Shown here: positions 1 through 10,043 of the stretch, in pieces | Layout: each line of letters begins with the position of its first letter | Position numbering within the stretch: the stretch's first letter is position 1 | Assembly: GCA_964369665.1 (NCBI GenBank) | Contig: CAYJFS010000005.1 | Location: forward strand, 1 to 64,000 | Reading direction: 5' to 3' | Length of the DNA stretch: 64,000 nucleotides | Source: Bilophila sp964369665 | GTDB taxonomy: Bacteria; Desulfobacterota; Desulfovibrionia; Desulfovibrionales; Desulfovibrionaceae | Position numbers and translations under genes: made by a program | The notes under the pieces: model-generated | Seen by the model: only the letters and a program-made list of their open reading frames with translations | Told to the model about the DNA's origin: nothing | Databases searched by the model: none

Positions 1-910
1 TTGAAATCATCAAAAAAACAAAACCTGACTACACATATAAACTACCTCTTTTAAGGTTAACTTCATAGCATAGTATCTAAACAGTACACAAAACATCTAC
101 TCTCTATTCTTGTTCATTATCTGAACAAATTTTCAGGTTGAGTAAACTCTTTACCTACAAACAATAAACTCTAAAAAATGCTTTTATACTTTAGAAAAAG
201 CTTTAATGTATAAATATACTATGAAAAAATTTTACCTTTCACTCTAGTGTAGAATGCGATCACCTAATAATAACACTACTCTACCTATCTCTTTAACATA
301 CTGAAGCACTTCTAGCATCATCCACTGAAGATATAGAATACAAAATTATAAATAATGCTAATATTTCAGAGCCTGTACATACAACATATGCACTTATGTT
401 TAGAAATAAAGCATAACACACTTTTTGCCTTACAACAAAAAATTTTTTAGAAGATACCTTTACTGTCTTATAAAGATTAAAAAAACTCTCTGTTCACATT
501 ACAAATATACTATTTCATATCTTTACCTCAAAAAATAAAAAAACATATAGCCTCACAGGTTAGCTATATTATATAGGACTATACTTTGCTTATGGCACAA
601 ATTTTAGCTTATTGCTTTGACCATTACGCCAATAAGAAATTTAAGTGCCTATACAACAATACTCTAAAAAAATCTAATCTATCTTAATAGAACCATATTT
701 CACCAATGTTATTGTAGAAAATAATTATATATAAAATTAAAAATTGTAAGACAAATACTCTGCTTCTTACATCATAATTTATTATACTTTTTGAATTTTT
801 TTTAAAAAACTACATATAAAACTTTACTCAAAAAATTTTATATAGTAAGTAATAAATATTCTTTAAAAGAATATTTAATTATAAATAAAATAAACTTATT
901 AATTTTTTAT
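1..910. other. A+T-rich non-coding region
   Basis: No convincing gene is visible. A stretch near 300-415 (plus strand) stays open for about 38 codons but has no start signal and no family that I recognise, so it may be a gene remnant. The last 150 bases before the AT1 start are almost pure A+T and probably hold its promoter, but I could not place -35 and -10 boxes with confidence. Confidence 0.5.
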
Positions 911-2602
911 ATGATTATTCTTAGTCTAGGCTTCCTTAGAACTTTAACAAAATATGCCAAAAAAAATTTGATTGTAGTGGTAGTCAAAACTATTATAACC
1001 CTTTTTATTATCACTACCAATTATAACCAAAGTTTATCTAGCCCTATTTCCCCTAAAGATTGTTGTGTAGGTTCTTGTGTAAGCTGTTCATGTTTGATGG
1101 GTGCAGCAGCTACTCTTGCAGGTTGTATGCTTGGTGATTATGGACTTGCGGGAGCTGCTGCTGCTGTAACAACATGTACAACATCTTCTTCTATAGCTGC
1201 TCAAACTTCCCCTTGTTGTTCTGAAAATACACAAAAATGTTTTCAAGCTAGTGTAGTAGGAGCAAATGTTTGTTCTTGTTTATGGAGCACAACTGGTGCT
1301 GCTGCTACATCTACTTTTTTACCAGCAAAGTTAGTTACATACTCTGCTTTATTAGGCGGAGCTATTGGTGCTGCCTGTGGCTGTGCAACTGGGGCTTGTT
1401 TATATTGTTGTTACAAATGTAAATCACACAATAAAAATAATCAGGCATCTACTTCTTCTGAAGAAAAAGAGGGGGGGGTTGTAGTTACACAACCAGAACG
1501 GCTTGTTGTTAGCTTAATGGAAACAGTTTTACTTTCACCAGAAATGAATCCACAAGCACAACTAAGCTCTTTATATGCAGTTCAATCTATTGTTAGTCCA
1601 TTATCAGATCAAATTTTAAGTTTAGTAAAATCTTTACCTATAAACATAGAGTATAAAAACTCTAAAAAAGAAACTTCTCTAAATTTTAATGGTTACTTAA
1701 AGAGTATAGCTAGAGATACTATGAAAAAATTGTATACAGTTGAACTCATACAAAATTTTTCTGAGTATGAAAAAAAATTGTCTTTAACAAGTTTAGATAA
1801 ACAATATAATAATCCATTTAAAAAAAAAGCTTACTCAACACAAACAGGTATAAATATTCACTTTTTACAACATACTAATTTTCTTATTGTGCATGATGCA
1901 TATGTAAAAAATTCTCAAAATTTTTCTGGAATGCATATCCTAAATAGTAAAGGGTCTGCTACAGCAAGTACTCAAGTAAATACTATCCTAACAGGCCTAG
2001 GTTTCAATACAAGTAGCCCTGGTTTGTCTCTATACATGTCTACATGTAATGGTTTAGGAAAAATAAAAGCTCAAAGAGAACTTAACTATATGAATACTTC
2101 TTCAAAATACAAAGGCTCTTCGGATGTTATGGTCTATGGAAATTTCATTCGTTTAGGCTATAACTTTTTTATTACTCATCAATCTGTAATAATTCCCTAT
2201 GTAACATATGCTATGTCTTCAGTGAGTTTAAAAAAATATAGAGAAAAATACGGTCTTTTACCTTATAAAATAAGTCAAAATAAAGAAAATATAAAAGAAA
2301 AGAGTTTTGGTATCTTTAGCTCATTTCAAATACAAGAAAAATTAAGCTTAAAGGGATGGTCAGCAGTATCTTTTATAAAAAGAACCTCAAAAAAATTATA
2401 TACCAAGCCATTAAATAGCCATATGCATGAATATTTTATCCCAGAGAATAAAAAATCCTATACATCCCTAGAGTTTGGAATAAGTGGGAATATACAGTGT
2501 ACAGAAAGATTAACTCTGAATGTAAGTAATACCTTTACACAAAGACTAACAAACAAAAAAAATACTGTTCTTTTTTCCTTTAATATGCATCTGTTAAACT
2601 AA
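911..2602 (+). CDS. Autotransporter-like outer-membrane protein AT1, Cys/Gly/Ala-rich passenger
   Basis: The protein has 563 residues. The N-terminus has a basic stretch (YAKKN) followed by a hydrophobic segment, about residues 15-45, that looks like a signal peptide. Residues about 50-170 are unusual: Ala/Gly-rich, hydrophobic and packed with paired cysteines (DCC, SCVSCSC, CLYCCYKC). A short charged linker follows and is encoded in part by a G8 tract at 1471-1478. The family junction motif is at about residue 213 (NPQAQLSSLYAVQSI; compare YNPEGQFSSL in AT2). The rest is the family barrel: alternating polar and hydrophobic strands with a conserved G(Y/F)N module near 'RLGYNFF'. Unlike its relatives it ends in Asn rather than Phe or Tyr, which may weaken recognition by BamA. 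The frame is intact through the G tract, so it is predicted ON. Surface location is inferred from family architecture; no function can be named. Confidence 0.75.
   Translation: MIILSLGFLRTLTKYAKKNLIVVVVKTIITLFIITTNYNQSLSSPISPKDCCVGSCVSCSCLMGAAATLAGCMLGDYGLAGAAAAVTTCTTSSSIAAQTSPCCSENTQKCFQASVVGANVCSCLWSTTGAAATSTFLPAKLVTYSALLGGAIGAACGCATGACLYCCYKCKSHNKNNQASTSSEEKEGGVVVTQPERLVVSLMETVLLSPEMNPQAQLSSLYAVQSIVSPLSDQILSLVKSLPINIEYKNSKKETSLNFNGYLKSIARDTMKKLYTVELIQNFSEYEKKLSLTSLDKQYNNPFKKKAYSTQTGINIHFLQHTNFLIVHDAYVKNSQNFSGMHILNSKGSATASTQVNTILTGLGFNTSSPGLSLYMSTCNGLGKIKAQRELNYMNTSSKYKGSSDVMVYGNFIRLGYNFFITHQSVIIPYVTYAMSSVSLKKYREKYGLLPYKISQNKENIKEKSFGIFSSFQIQEKLSLKGWSAVSFIKRTSKKLYTKPLNSHMHEYFIPENKKSYTSLEFGISGNIQCTERLTLNVSNTFTQRLTNKKNTVLFSFNMHLLN
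1471..1478 (+). repeat. G8 homopolymer inside AT1
   Basis: Eight consecutive G inside the linker between the Cys-rich passenger and the barrel. The reading frame is open on both sides. Slippage by one base would put the barrel out of frame. Confidence 0.7.
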
Positions 2603-2723
2603 GTATAGTCCTTGATTTTACTAAAACAAATGTAGAAATTCTTTTATTAAAAAAATCTCCCTGTTATGCTAAAAGCCAAACAAAATTCATTAGTTAAAAA
2701 TTTTTCTAACTGAAAACTCTAGT

Positions 2724-3731
2724 TCAATCGTTCCAAAGGCCTATATGTTTTACCATTTGATTACATATTTTTTGATAATAATACCGAAAATGCCTATAGT
2801 GTAACTTTGGTTGCTGCTCTTGAAGATATTGGATATGAATAAAAAGAGCACACCACTCCTGTACAAGATGTGCAGACGTATATTTTTTTGCCTGGTGCTT
2901 ATAGTGCTCTAACATAGCTGTATATGCAGCAGGATTCTCTTTAAGATACCGTATATGTTTAATAATTCCTTGAGGATCATGGACCTCTATATAATCATCT
3001 TGATGTGTTCTTAGTGTCTGATATGCAGGTTCAGGACCAAGCAGTGCTGGTGTCTGTGCATGCCAGGCATTAATAAGTTTTGAAGGTGGCTTTGTATATA
3101 AAACTCTTGTTGATGTAGATGGTCTCCAAGCTAAAACAAGATCAACATCCGAATAATCAAACCAATGACCTTCATCCATAATTTTTATTTGTACATCAAG
3201 TTCTTCAAGTGCCTTCTGAAACCATTTTTCATGAATGCAAGATGGTATATATTGTGTACTGCCTGGAATAGCCATCTGCTGTATTGTTGTTTTACGCTTT
3301 GGATCTCTAGGCATAATCCCTGGCTGTGGCCATAAAGGGATGTATCGTATACGTTCGGTTTGTAAATGAGAAGGGTTTTGTATAATCTGAATTTCTGCAA
3401 AAGGAACTTTTGGCCTATCTGCCTGAACAACAATAGGGTAACCCTTAAAAAGACCATGACATGGTTTTGCACTATCAAAATGAAAAACACACACTGCATC
3501 TGGAACACCATGATCTACAAGCTCAAACTTCCAGTCATGTTCTTTTGAAGCTGCAGTAAGCATAAGCCAAGTTTGTAAAATCCATACATCTATACCTCCA
3601 GTGAGTTCATGAGCTATGTCCTTTACAGGCCCTTTGTCTATGACAACCTTTTTAACAGCATCTGACCATGTATCTTGATGTTTTTTAGGAATAACAAAAT
3701 ATATTGTTTGATTACTCTTTCTAAACATCAT
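2724..3731 (-). CDS. Putative glycosyltransferase (GT-B-like)
   Basis: The protein has 335 residues and no signal peptide or membrane segment. The C-terminal half contains 'PPSKLINAWHAQTPALLGPEPAYQ'-type sequence, resembling the nucleotide-sugar-binding region of GT-B glycosyltransferases (a lysine-asparagine segment, then the chosen donor and an acidic residue). The N-terminal half has a weak Rossmann-like pattern. It lies convergent with AT1 and directly downstream of fcl on the same strand (75-base gap), so the two may be co-transcribed. It probably transfers a sugar to a surface polysaccharide, perhaps fucose made by its neighbour, but donor and acceptor cannot be read from sequence. The start ATG ATG at 3731/3728 is plausible. 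Confidence 0.55.
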   Translation of the reverse strand: MMFRKSNQTIYFVIPKKHQDTWSDAVKKVVIDKGPVKDIAHELTGGIDVWILQTWLMLTAASKEHDWKFELVDHGVPDAVCVFHFDSAKPCHGLFKGYPIVVQADRPKVPFAEIQIIQNPSHLQTERIRYIPLWPQPGIMPRDPKRKTTIQQMAIPGSTQYIPSCIHEKWFQKALEELDVQIKIMDEGHWFDYSDVDLVLAWRPSTSTRVLYTKPPSKLINAWHAQTPALLGPEPAYQTLRTHQDDYIEVHDPQGIIKHIRYLKENPAAYTAMLEHYKHQAKKYTSAHLVQEWCALFIHIQYLQEQQPKLHYRHFRYYYQKICNQMVKHIGLWND

Positions 3732-3805
3732 GTTCCATACACCATATATTCATACGTAAAAGTAAAACAGTAAACCATATAAAAAATAAACCAACCGTGT
3801 TTGAT

Positions 3806-4747
3806 CTACTCTTGATTTTGTCGAATATAGTCTAAATACCATGTGTAGGTCCTTTTGAGGCCTACTTCTAAACCTACATTAGGGAACCAGCCTAATTCTG
3901 AAATCTTTGAAACATCTAAACACTTCTGCATAACACCATCTGGCTTTGATGTATCAAAAACAATTGTACCATTAAATCCTACAATCTCTGCTATTTTTTG
4001 AGCAAGATCAAAAATTGTTATATCTGTTCCACAGCCTATATTTATGGGTTCTATATCTGTATATTGTTCCATAAGAAAAATACATGCTTGCGCAAGATCA
4101 TCTACATAAAGAAACTCTCGACGTGGTGTACCTGTACCCCAAAGTGTTACAATTTCTGAATTCTTTGCAATTGCTTCATGAAAACGTCGTATTAACGCAG
4201 GCACGACATGGCTCTTTTCTAAATCAAACGTATCTCCTGGACCATAAATATTGGTAGGCATAACACTAATGGCATTAAATCCATATTGCTTTTGGTAAGC
4301 CTGGCACATCTTTATGCCAGCAATTTTTGCAATAGCATACCATTCATTTGTTGGTTCAAGGGGACCTGTGAGAAGGGCTGTTTCCTTGATTGGTTGTGGA
4401 CACTCTTTTGGATAAATACATGATGACCCTAAAAACAACAATTTTTTTACACGATGTTGATAGGCAGCTTCAATAACATTTGTCTGTATACAAATATTCG
4501 TATATAAAAACTGTGCAGCATATGTTTGATTTGCTAAAATACCACCAACTTTTGCTGCTGCTAAAAAGACATATTCTGGTTGCTCTTTTGAAAAAAAGGA
4601 CTGTACTGCTGCTTGGTCACATAAATCAAGGGCTTCATGACTTCTTGTAAAAAGATTCGTGTACCCCTGTATCTTTAAATTCCTTACAATAGCACTACCT
4701 ACAAGGCCATTATGGCCAGCAATATATATTTTTGCATTTATATTCAT
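3806..4747 (-). CDS. fcl: GDP-L-fucose synthase (GDP-4-keto-6-deoxy-D-mannose 3,5-epimerase/4-reductase)
   Basis: This cytoplasmic short-chain dehydrogenase makes GDP-L-fucose from the product of Gmd, using NADPH. The start chosen is ATG at 4747, giving MNINAKIYIAGHNGLVGSAI, which matches the family N-terminus; the frame is open to 4858, but that 37-residue extension is atypical. Visible motifs are the NADP-binding GHNGLVGSA near residue 12, the SSCIYP segment carrying the catalytic Ser, and the YAIAK (YxxxK) catalytic pair. Length, about 313 residues, is normal. The partner gmd is at 47.9-49.1 kb, over 43 kb away, whereas the two are usually adjacent. A glycosyltransferase follows downstream. 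Confidence 0.93.
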   Translation of the reverse strand: MNINAKIYIAGHNGLVGSAIVRNLKIQGYTNLFTRSHEALDLCDQAAVQSFFSKEQPEYVFLAAAKVGGILANQTYAAQFLYTNICIQTNVIEAAYQHRVKKLLFLGSSCIYPKECPQPIKETALLTGPLEPTNEWYAIAKIAGIKMCQAYQKQYGFNAISVMPTNIYGPGDTFDLEKSHVVPALIRRFHEAIAKNSEIVTLWGTGTPRREFLYVDDLAQACIFLMEQYTDIEPINIGCGTDITIFDLAQKIAEIVGFNGTIVFDTSKPDGVMQKCLDVSKISELGWFPNVGLEVGLKRTYTWYLDYIRQNQE

Positions 4748-4858
4748 AATGAATTTATACCTAAAAAGCTCACTAACAAACATTCCATATTCAAAACTTT
4801 TTTTACCAAGTAAAATAGTCTCATCCTCATGAACAAAAATACCATGTTTAAAACACAT

Positions 4859-5186
4859 TTAGCTCTATAAAAACATTAGAACTATGGGTTACAACCATCA
4901 GTATAGTAACCTCTATAGAACTTTTTATATTCTTTAATTTTTGAATAAGACATGTATTATACTCAGCCACATACTTGTTATGGTGTATATTGTAAAAACT
5001 ATACAAGCATGGTATATATCTAGCAACTTTTTATCTAAAATATACTGTATATCTTAACATACTATAACATCTGTTAACTGACCAAAAAGATAACACTTTG
5101 CCTTGTACTAACACAATGGTTATTTTTCTAAAAACACTATATCCCTACTAGTAAAGGCATCATACATAAAAACATAAAGGTGGTTT
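4859..5186. other. Intergenic region, no gene seen
   Basis: A+T-rich and divergent between fcl and the RidA-like gene, so it should hold both promoters. Only the ribosome-binding site of the latter (AAGGTGG just before 5187) is clear. Confidence 0.5.
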
Positions 5187-5555
5187 ATGATAAAACCTTT
5201 GTCCACAGTTTCAGCACCAACAGCTGTTGGTGCATACTCTCAAGGAACACTATATACTCAAGAAACAGCAAGTGCACTCCTCTATACATCTGGCCAACTA
5301 CCCCTTGATCCTGCCACAAAGAGCATGCCAGATAATATTCGTGATCAAGCACGGCAAGCATTAAAAAATATTGAAGCTATACTACATGCTGGGGGTAGTT
5401 CTCTAAAAAATGTTCTAGATGACTTTTCTGCTGTCAATGAAATCTATTCTTCATTTTTTACAGAGCCCTACCCTGCTCGAAGTTGCATAGCTGTTGTTGC
5501 CCTGCCCTTAGGAGCACACATTGAAATAGAAGCAGTTGCTATAACATATGGATAA
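5187..5555 (+). CDS. RidA/YjgF family protein, internally shortened
   Basis: RidA enzymes hydrolyse reactive enamine/imine intermediates from PLP enzymes such as threonine dehydratase, in the cytoplasm as trimers. The family signatures are present: YTSGQLPLDP near residue 33, QALKNIEAIL, AVNEIYSSFF, and the C-terminal PARSCIAVVALP with the conserved Arg followed by EIEAVA. The ATG at 5187 has a strong AAGGTGG ribosome-binding site. The length is 122 residues against about 125-130 usually. The segment between 'GGSSLKNV' and 'DDFSAVNEIY' lacks roughly 8-10 residues (normally VVKTTVFLxDMxDF), which would remove a core strand. It may therefore be inactive or altered. It stands alone between sugar genes. 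Confidence 0.85.
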   Translation: MIKPLSTVSAPTAVGAYSQGTLYTQETASALLYTSGQLPLDPATKSMPDNIRDQARQALKNIEAILHAGGSSLKNVLDDFSAVNEIYSSFFTEPYPARSCIAVVALPLGAHIEIEAVAITYG

Positions 5556-5886
5556 TCATATTATCCAACTATTTAATGATAGTTATCTTCAATAAAATAA
5601 TACTCATGAACATGATCTAAACATATAATCTATTGTCTATATCTACTATCTTGCTTTCCAAAAAAGCAACTATACACAATAAACGTATGTTCAAGAGTAT
5701 TTCAAACCCTTTTAAACTATCTAGTCATAAGTGTCTTCCAAATATCCCTGCTCCTATGCCTAAAAATCTTCTGTCCTTAATTAAAGCTAAAAATAGATAA
5801 ATTAAAGCTAAAAATACCTATAAAAACATAGACTGATTATGCAGATAATGCTAACTATTGAATCCAGTCCTTATTAAGGAGACCAT
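5556..5886. repeat. Intergenic region with a short tandem repeat
   Basis: No gene is seen. A 17-base unit (AATTAAAGCTAAAAATA) occurs at 5779-5795 and again at 5800-5816, a 21-base period, about 70 bases upstream of the nucleotide-sugar dehydrogenase. It could be an operator or simple slippage; nothing decides. Confidence 0.5.
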
Positions 5887-7194
5887 ATGGTAACACTGGA
5901 ACAGCTAGAAAATAAAAAGGCATGTATTGCCGTTGTTGGCCTTGGATATGTAGGATTACCACTTGCTATTCAGCTTGCTAAGCATTTTTCAGTGCTTGGT
6001 TTTGATATCCAACAACAAAGAATTTTAGATCTCTGTAACGGACATGACAGTACCCATGAAGTCTCTTCTGGAGACCTCAAAGCTACATCCATCAAATTCT
6101 CATCAGATAAAACAATACTTAAACAAGCAGATGTTGTCATTATTGCTGTCCCAACGCCTGTAGATATTTATAATACGCCAGATATTACACCTTTATGTTC
6201 TGCTACCAAACTTGTTGCCCAACATATGCCTCAAGGTTGTGTTGTTGTATATGAATCCACAGTATATCCAGGGCTCACTGAAGATATTTGTGTACCTCTT
6301 CTTACAGAAACATCTGGATATTTCTATGGTGAAGACTTTACTGTAGGCTATTCACCTGAAAGAATTAATCCTGGAGATCAAGTCCATACACTTGCTTCTA
6401 TTGTAAAAATAGTTTCAGGTAGCACACCAGAAACAACAGCATTACTAAAAGCCATTTATGGTAAAGTTGTTCATGCCGGCATTCATGTGGCTTCATCTAT
6501 TAAAGTTGCAGAAGCTGCAAAAGTTATTGAAAATACTCAACGTGATCTCAACATTGCTCTTATGAATGAACTAGCCATTATTTTTCATAAACTTGGCATT
6601 GATACTCTTGAGGTTTTGGAGGCTGCTGGAACAAAATGGAACTTCTTACCATTTAGACCAGGTCTTGTTGGTGGACACTGTATTGGTGTTGACCCATATT
6701 ATCTCACACTTAAAGCACAAGAGGTTGGGTATCACCCTGAAGTCATTTTAGCAGGCCGTCGTATTAACGATGGCATGAGTACATATATTGTAGACAATTG
6801 TATTAAACTTTTAATAAAACAAAAAATTCTTGTAAATGAAGCCCGTATTGGTGTTTTAGGTATAACCTTTAAAGAAAATGTTCCAGATCTTAGAAACTCA
6901 AAGATTATCTCTATACTTAATGAATTTAAAGAATGTGGCCTGCAGACACTCGTCCATGACCCTCTTGCTGACCCTGAACAAGCTTTAAAAGAATATAATA
7001 TTGTCCTTAAAGATCTTTCTTCTTTCACCAATCTTGATGCTCTTATCCTTGCTGTTCCCCATACTGCATATACAGAAATACCGTCGTCAGACTTCCTTTC
7101 TTACTTCAAAGAACCTTCTTCAGCAGTTATCATGGATCTCAAAAGTTGTCTTCATCCAAAAGATTTCTCTAGTCAATGCTTCTGGAGACTCTAA
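5887..7194 (+). CDS. UDP-N-acetylhexosamine/UDP-sugar 6-dehydrogenase (nucleotide-sugar dehydrogenase)
   Basis: NAD-dependent four-electron oxidation of a UDP-sugar C6 alcohol to the uronic acid, in the cytoplasm, for capsule or O-antigen synthesis. The 435 residues fit the family. The N-terminal Rossmann motif is VVGLGYVGLPLA (about residues 19-30). The catalytic Cys is C265 in GGHCIGVDPYYL, with the preceding FRPGLVGGH. The C-terminal UDP-binding domain carries GITFKENVPDLRNSK, the motif of the WbpO/TviB/VipA (UDP-GlcNAc or UDP-GalNAc) branch. That branch assignment is likely but not proven. The ATG at 5887 is preceded by AAGGAGACC, a good ribosome-binding site. No epimerase sits beside it here. 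Confidence 0.92.
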   Translation: MVTLEQLENKKACIAVVGLGYVGLPLAIQLAKHFSVLGFDIQQQRILDLCNGHDSTHEVSSGDLKATSIKFSSDKTILKQADVVIIAVPTPVDIYNTPDITPLCSATKLVAQHMPQGCVVVYESTVYPGLTEDICVPLLTETSGYFYGEDFTVGYSPERINPGDQVHTLASIVKIVSGSTPETTALLKAIYGKVVHAGIHVASSIKVAEAAKVIENTQRDLNIALMNELAIIFHKLGIDTLEVLEAAGTKWNFLPFRPGLVGGHCIGVDPYYLTLKAQEVGYHPEVILAGRRINDGMSTYIVDNCIKLLIKQKILVNEARIGVLGITFKENVPDLRNSKIISILNEFKECGLQTLVHDPLADPEQALKEYNIVLKDLSSFTNLDALILAVPHTAYTEIPSSDFLSYFKEPSSAVIMDLKSCLHPKDFSSQCFWRL

Positions 7195-7964
7195 CATACC
7201 AACCCTTGATCAATATATACTTACTTCAAAGAACTACTCAAAATAAATATAATGCTCTTTAGTAAAAATAACCCTTAATACACAATGCATTCATAAGATA
7301 ACCATACTTACCTTAGGAATAGCTTTAACTTAATTATTCATAGATTTTAACCAAGTATAGCGTGTTTGAAGCATGCATAAATCTTAATATAGCTATAGCT
7401 AACTATTATAAAACCTAAACAGCTCTTCCTCTAAATATTCCTCAACAACTTCTTATTTCTTTTGTAATAAAACATCAGATGTAGCCTCATACTGTAGTTT
7501 ATGCAGTACTGGAATACAAAGGATAAGACCTTCTTTCAAATATGGATCACCAATATACAATTCTATTTGTAATGAACCTATATGCCCTTCACAGTATTTT
7601 TTGTATATACTTTCCACATACACCTACCTATTTTCTACTTTTACAATATATACAATAACGAAATATTCACATACTTCAAGAAAACACATGTCAGTGCTAC
7701 CCAACTACTCTAAAGCACATGTCTATACATGCTTATGAGAATAAGCATAATAAAAACCTATATATGTCCATACCACCATTTAAAAGAACTTTTCTTATAA
7801 AAAAATTCTTTGTTTATAATAATCTATCTTGATAATGAAAAATTATTACTATATCTTTTATAAAAAGGCATGACTTCTATAACCTTAATTCCGAATATGC
7901 CAATATTAAGAATAGTAAAATAACCTATCTTGATATTAAAAAATTCTTTTAAGTATTGCTTTAT
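7195..7964. other. Long intergenic region with a possible gene relic
   Basis: On the minus strand about 7425-7620 reads open for some 55 codons (…YCEGHIGSLQIELYIGDP, then LQYEATSDVLLQKK) with protein-like composition, then stops; it may be a gene remnant whose family I do not recognise. At 7885-7898 lies TTAATTCCGAATAT, similar to a 14-mer found upstream of AT6 and AT7. The AT2 promoter should be near it. Confidence 0.4.
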
Positions 7965-9761
7965 ATGGATATCTTTTATTTTTTACACACCTTCTCATTG
8001 AAGACTTTTAAAAAAACTATAGCAGTTATATTACTACACTTTTTTTGTATATTCTGTCTGTTTGGCCAAGCTTCAGCAGTAGAATTTATAGAACTATCCA
8101 CTATGGGAGAAAGTTCTGGTAGTGGTGATACAAGAAGAGTCAGCCTAACAGAAGAACAAGCTCCTGCTGATGCTGATACAAGAAGAAACCAAGAAAAATG
8201 TCCACAATTACATGTAGTTCTTTATGGTGCTGCAATAGGTGGTGTTCTCTTTAGTCTTCTTGGTGGTTTTTTTGGATATTATCTTGAGCAGGCAGTCTCT
8301 TGTACAACCTCTTCAAATACAACAAGTAGTAGTAACTGTAATTCAAGCCTTGGAGCTGCTGTTGGGGCTTCTATTGGATATGGTATTGGGGCTGGCCTTG
8401 GTGCAGGAATAGGCTATTTCTATCAACCACCACAATGTTCTTTACAACAAAAAGAAGAAGAAGAGGAAGAACTGCTACCAGAATCTAATAGAGGTTTAGG
8501 ACGTCATGTTCCTATTGTTTATACAGGAGAAGATAGTGATGAGGAGGAGGGAGCTCCTCTAACAACAAGTGCTCCTGGTCCAGATTCTGGTGGAGAAGAG
8601 ACAGATCCAGAAGAACAGCCTAGTCAAGATACAGAACAACCTACTGAACAACCAGGAGGACCTCCAACTACACAAGTACAAGTTCATGTACACCGAGAAA
8701 CAACTTGTCTTATTCAAAAATATAATCCTGAAGGACAATTCAGCTCTTTATTATGTATGCAAGGCATACTGTTAGGAGCATCTGAACAAGTTGTAACCAG
8801 TTTAAAACTATTAGCTATAAAGGCTTCTGAAGACAAAACTGAAAAAAAGACCTTGTATCCCATAAAAAAAATACGTTTAGCAGGTCCTATGGTAAGTCCT
8901 AATCCATTAACAATGCCACCATCTTCCACTATACGAATGTTCTCATCTATGCACAATGCATCCTCAAGTTTAGGGCGTAAACATTCTTCAGGTAGCATGG
9001 GTATGCTTGCAGAGGTTATTCAAGGCTTGCATATTGGTTTAGGGTATAGTTGCTATAAAGATCCCTTTAAAGAACATTCTGGAATAAATTTAGGCTCTGC
9101 TACAAGTTTAGTTAAAGCAAAGACAACATCAGAAAATTTTGCAACAATACTTTCCTTGAATCCATATAATTCAGGTATAACTGCACATTTAGCAACATCA
9201 TATGGTTGGGGAAAAGTAAAAAACATTCGAAAAGTCTTTCATGGTAACACTGCATTAGGAACAAAAGGATCTCCAGATATTACTTTAGCAGGTGGTTTAC
9301 TGCAATTAGGCTACAATGTTCCACTTTCAAACAGAACATCCATTACACCCTTTGTTGAAAGTGTGTTTTCTAAAGTATGCTGGAATAGTTATACAGAAAA
9401 GTCAGGTGCGTTACCTTGTAAAATAAGTAAAAATAAAGAAGTATTATTGGAACATAGTATAGGCTTACGTAATCACTGGAAAGTAACAGAAACCTCTCAA
9501 CTACAAGCATGGATTTCAAATATTTTTGGTCATCGTAATTTGGAGAGCGTGCATTTACAACCCTTACATACTTCTATATCACACTATACTATTGCTGTAC
9601 CAGACAGAAAATTGTCCTACTCCAGGATTGAATTAGGTCTTACATACGAATTAACACATATGGATGCTCTTCGAATAGCCTTACAAGGTAAAGCTCAGTT
9701 CTCAAAAAAACAAAAGCCAGAAAGCCAACATATTTCTGTATCACTCCAGTATGTATATTAA
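7965..9761 (+). CDS. Autotransporter-like outer-membrane protein AT2, acidic/Gly-rich passenger
   Basis: About 598 residues from ATG 7965; TTG 7956 in the same frame is the alternative. A signal peptide runs to about residue 40 (hydrophobic core ILLHFFCIFCLFG, then QASA before VEF). The passenger contains a glycine-rich hydrophobic region (GAAIGGVLFSLLGGFFGYYL and GASIGYGIGAGLGAGIGYF) and then a strongly acidic Glu/Asp/Thr/Pro-rich tract. The family junction motif YNPEGQFSSLLCMQGILLGAS starts near residue 255. The barrel contains ATSYGWGKVKN, GNTALGTKGSPDIT and LQLGYNVPL, found in all paralogues, and ends in Tyr (LQYVY) as expected for BamA substrates. No frameshift or long homopolymer is present, so it is predicted constitutively in frame. 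The function is unknown, probably surface display. Confidence 0.78.
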   Translation: MDIFYFLHTFSLKTFKKTIAVILLHFFCIFCLFGQASAVEFIELSTMGESSGSGDTRRVSLTEEQAPADADTRRNQEKCPQLHVVLYGAAIGGVLFSLLGGFFGYYLEQAVSCTTSSNTTSSSNCNSSLGAAVGASIGYGIGAGLGAGIGYFYQPPQCSLQQKEEEEEELLPESNRGLGRHVPIVYTGEDSDEEEGAPLTTSAPGPDSGGEETDPEEQPSQDTEQPTEQPGGPPTTQVQVHVHRETTCLIQKYNPEGQFSSLLCMQGILLGASEQVVTSLKLLAIKASEDKTEKKTLYPIKKIRLAGPMVSPNPLTMPPSSTIRMFSSMHNASSSLGRKHSSGSMGMLAEVIQGLHIGLGYSCYKDPFKEHSGINLGSATSLVKAKTTSENFATILSLNPYNSGITAHLATSYGWGKVKNIRKVFHGNTALGTKGSPDITLAGGLLQLGYNVPLSNRTSITPFVESVFSKVCWNSYTEKSGALPCKISKNKEVLLEHSIGLRNHWKVTETSQLQAWISNIFGHRNLESVHLQPLHTSISHYTIAVPDRKLSYSRIELGLTYELTHMDALRIALQGKAQFSKKQKPESQHISVSLQYVY

Positions 9762-10043
9762 CTACACTATAAATAGTGTATTCAAAAATCCTTCTATTCA
9801 ATGGCTTAAAAAGCATTTCATAAACTATGAATACATTATTGACGACTTTTCTACTGTGAGCCATCCTCAAATAAATAGGTATATATTTTCTGCCATTAGC
9901 AGCATATGGATCCCTACTACCCTTAGTATATAATCTACTTATCTATAAATAATATACTATAGATATATAGAACTCCTTATTATACAATATTTTTTATTGT
10001 TATTTTGGATTTTTACATACTAAAAACAAGCATAGATGCCTTT

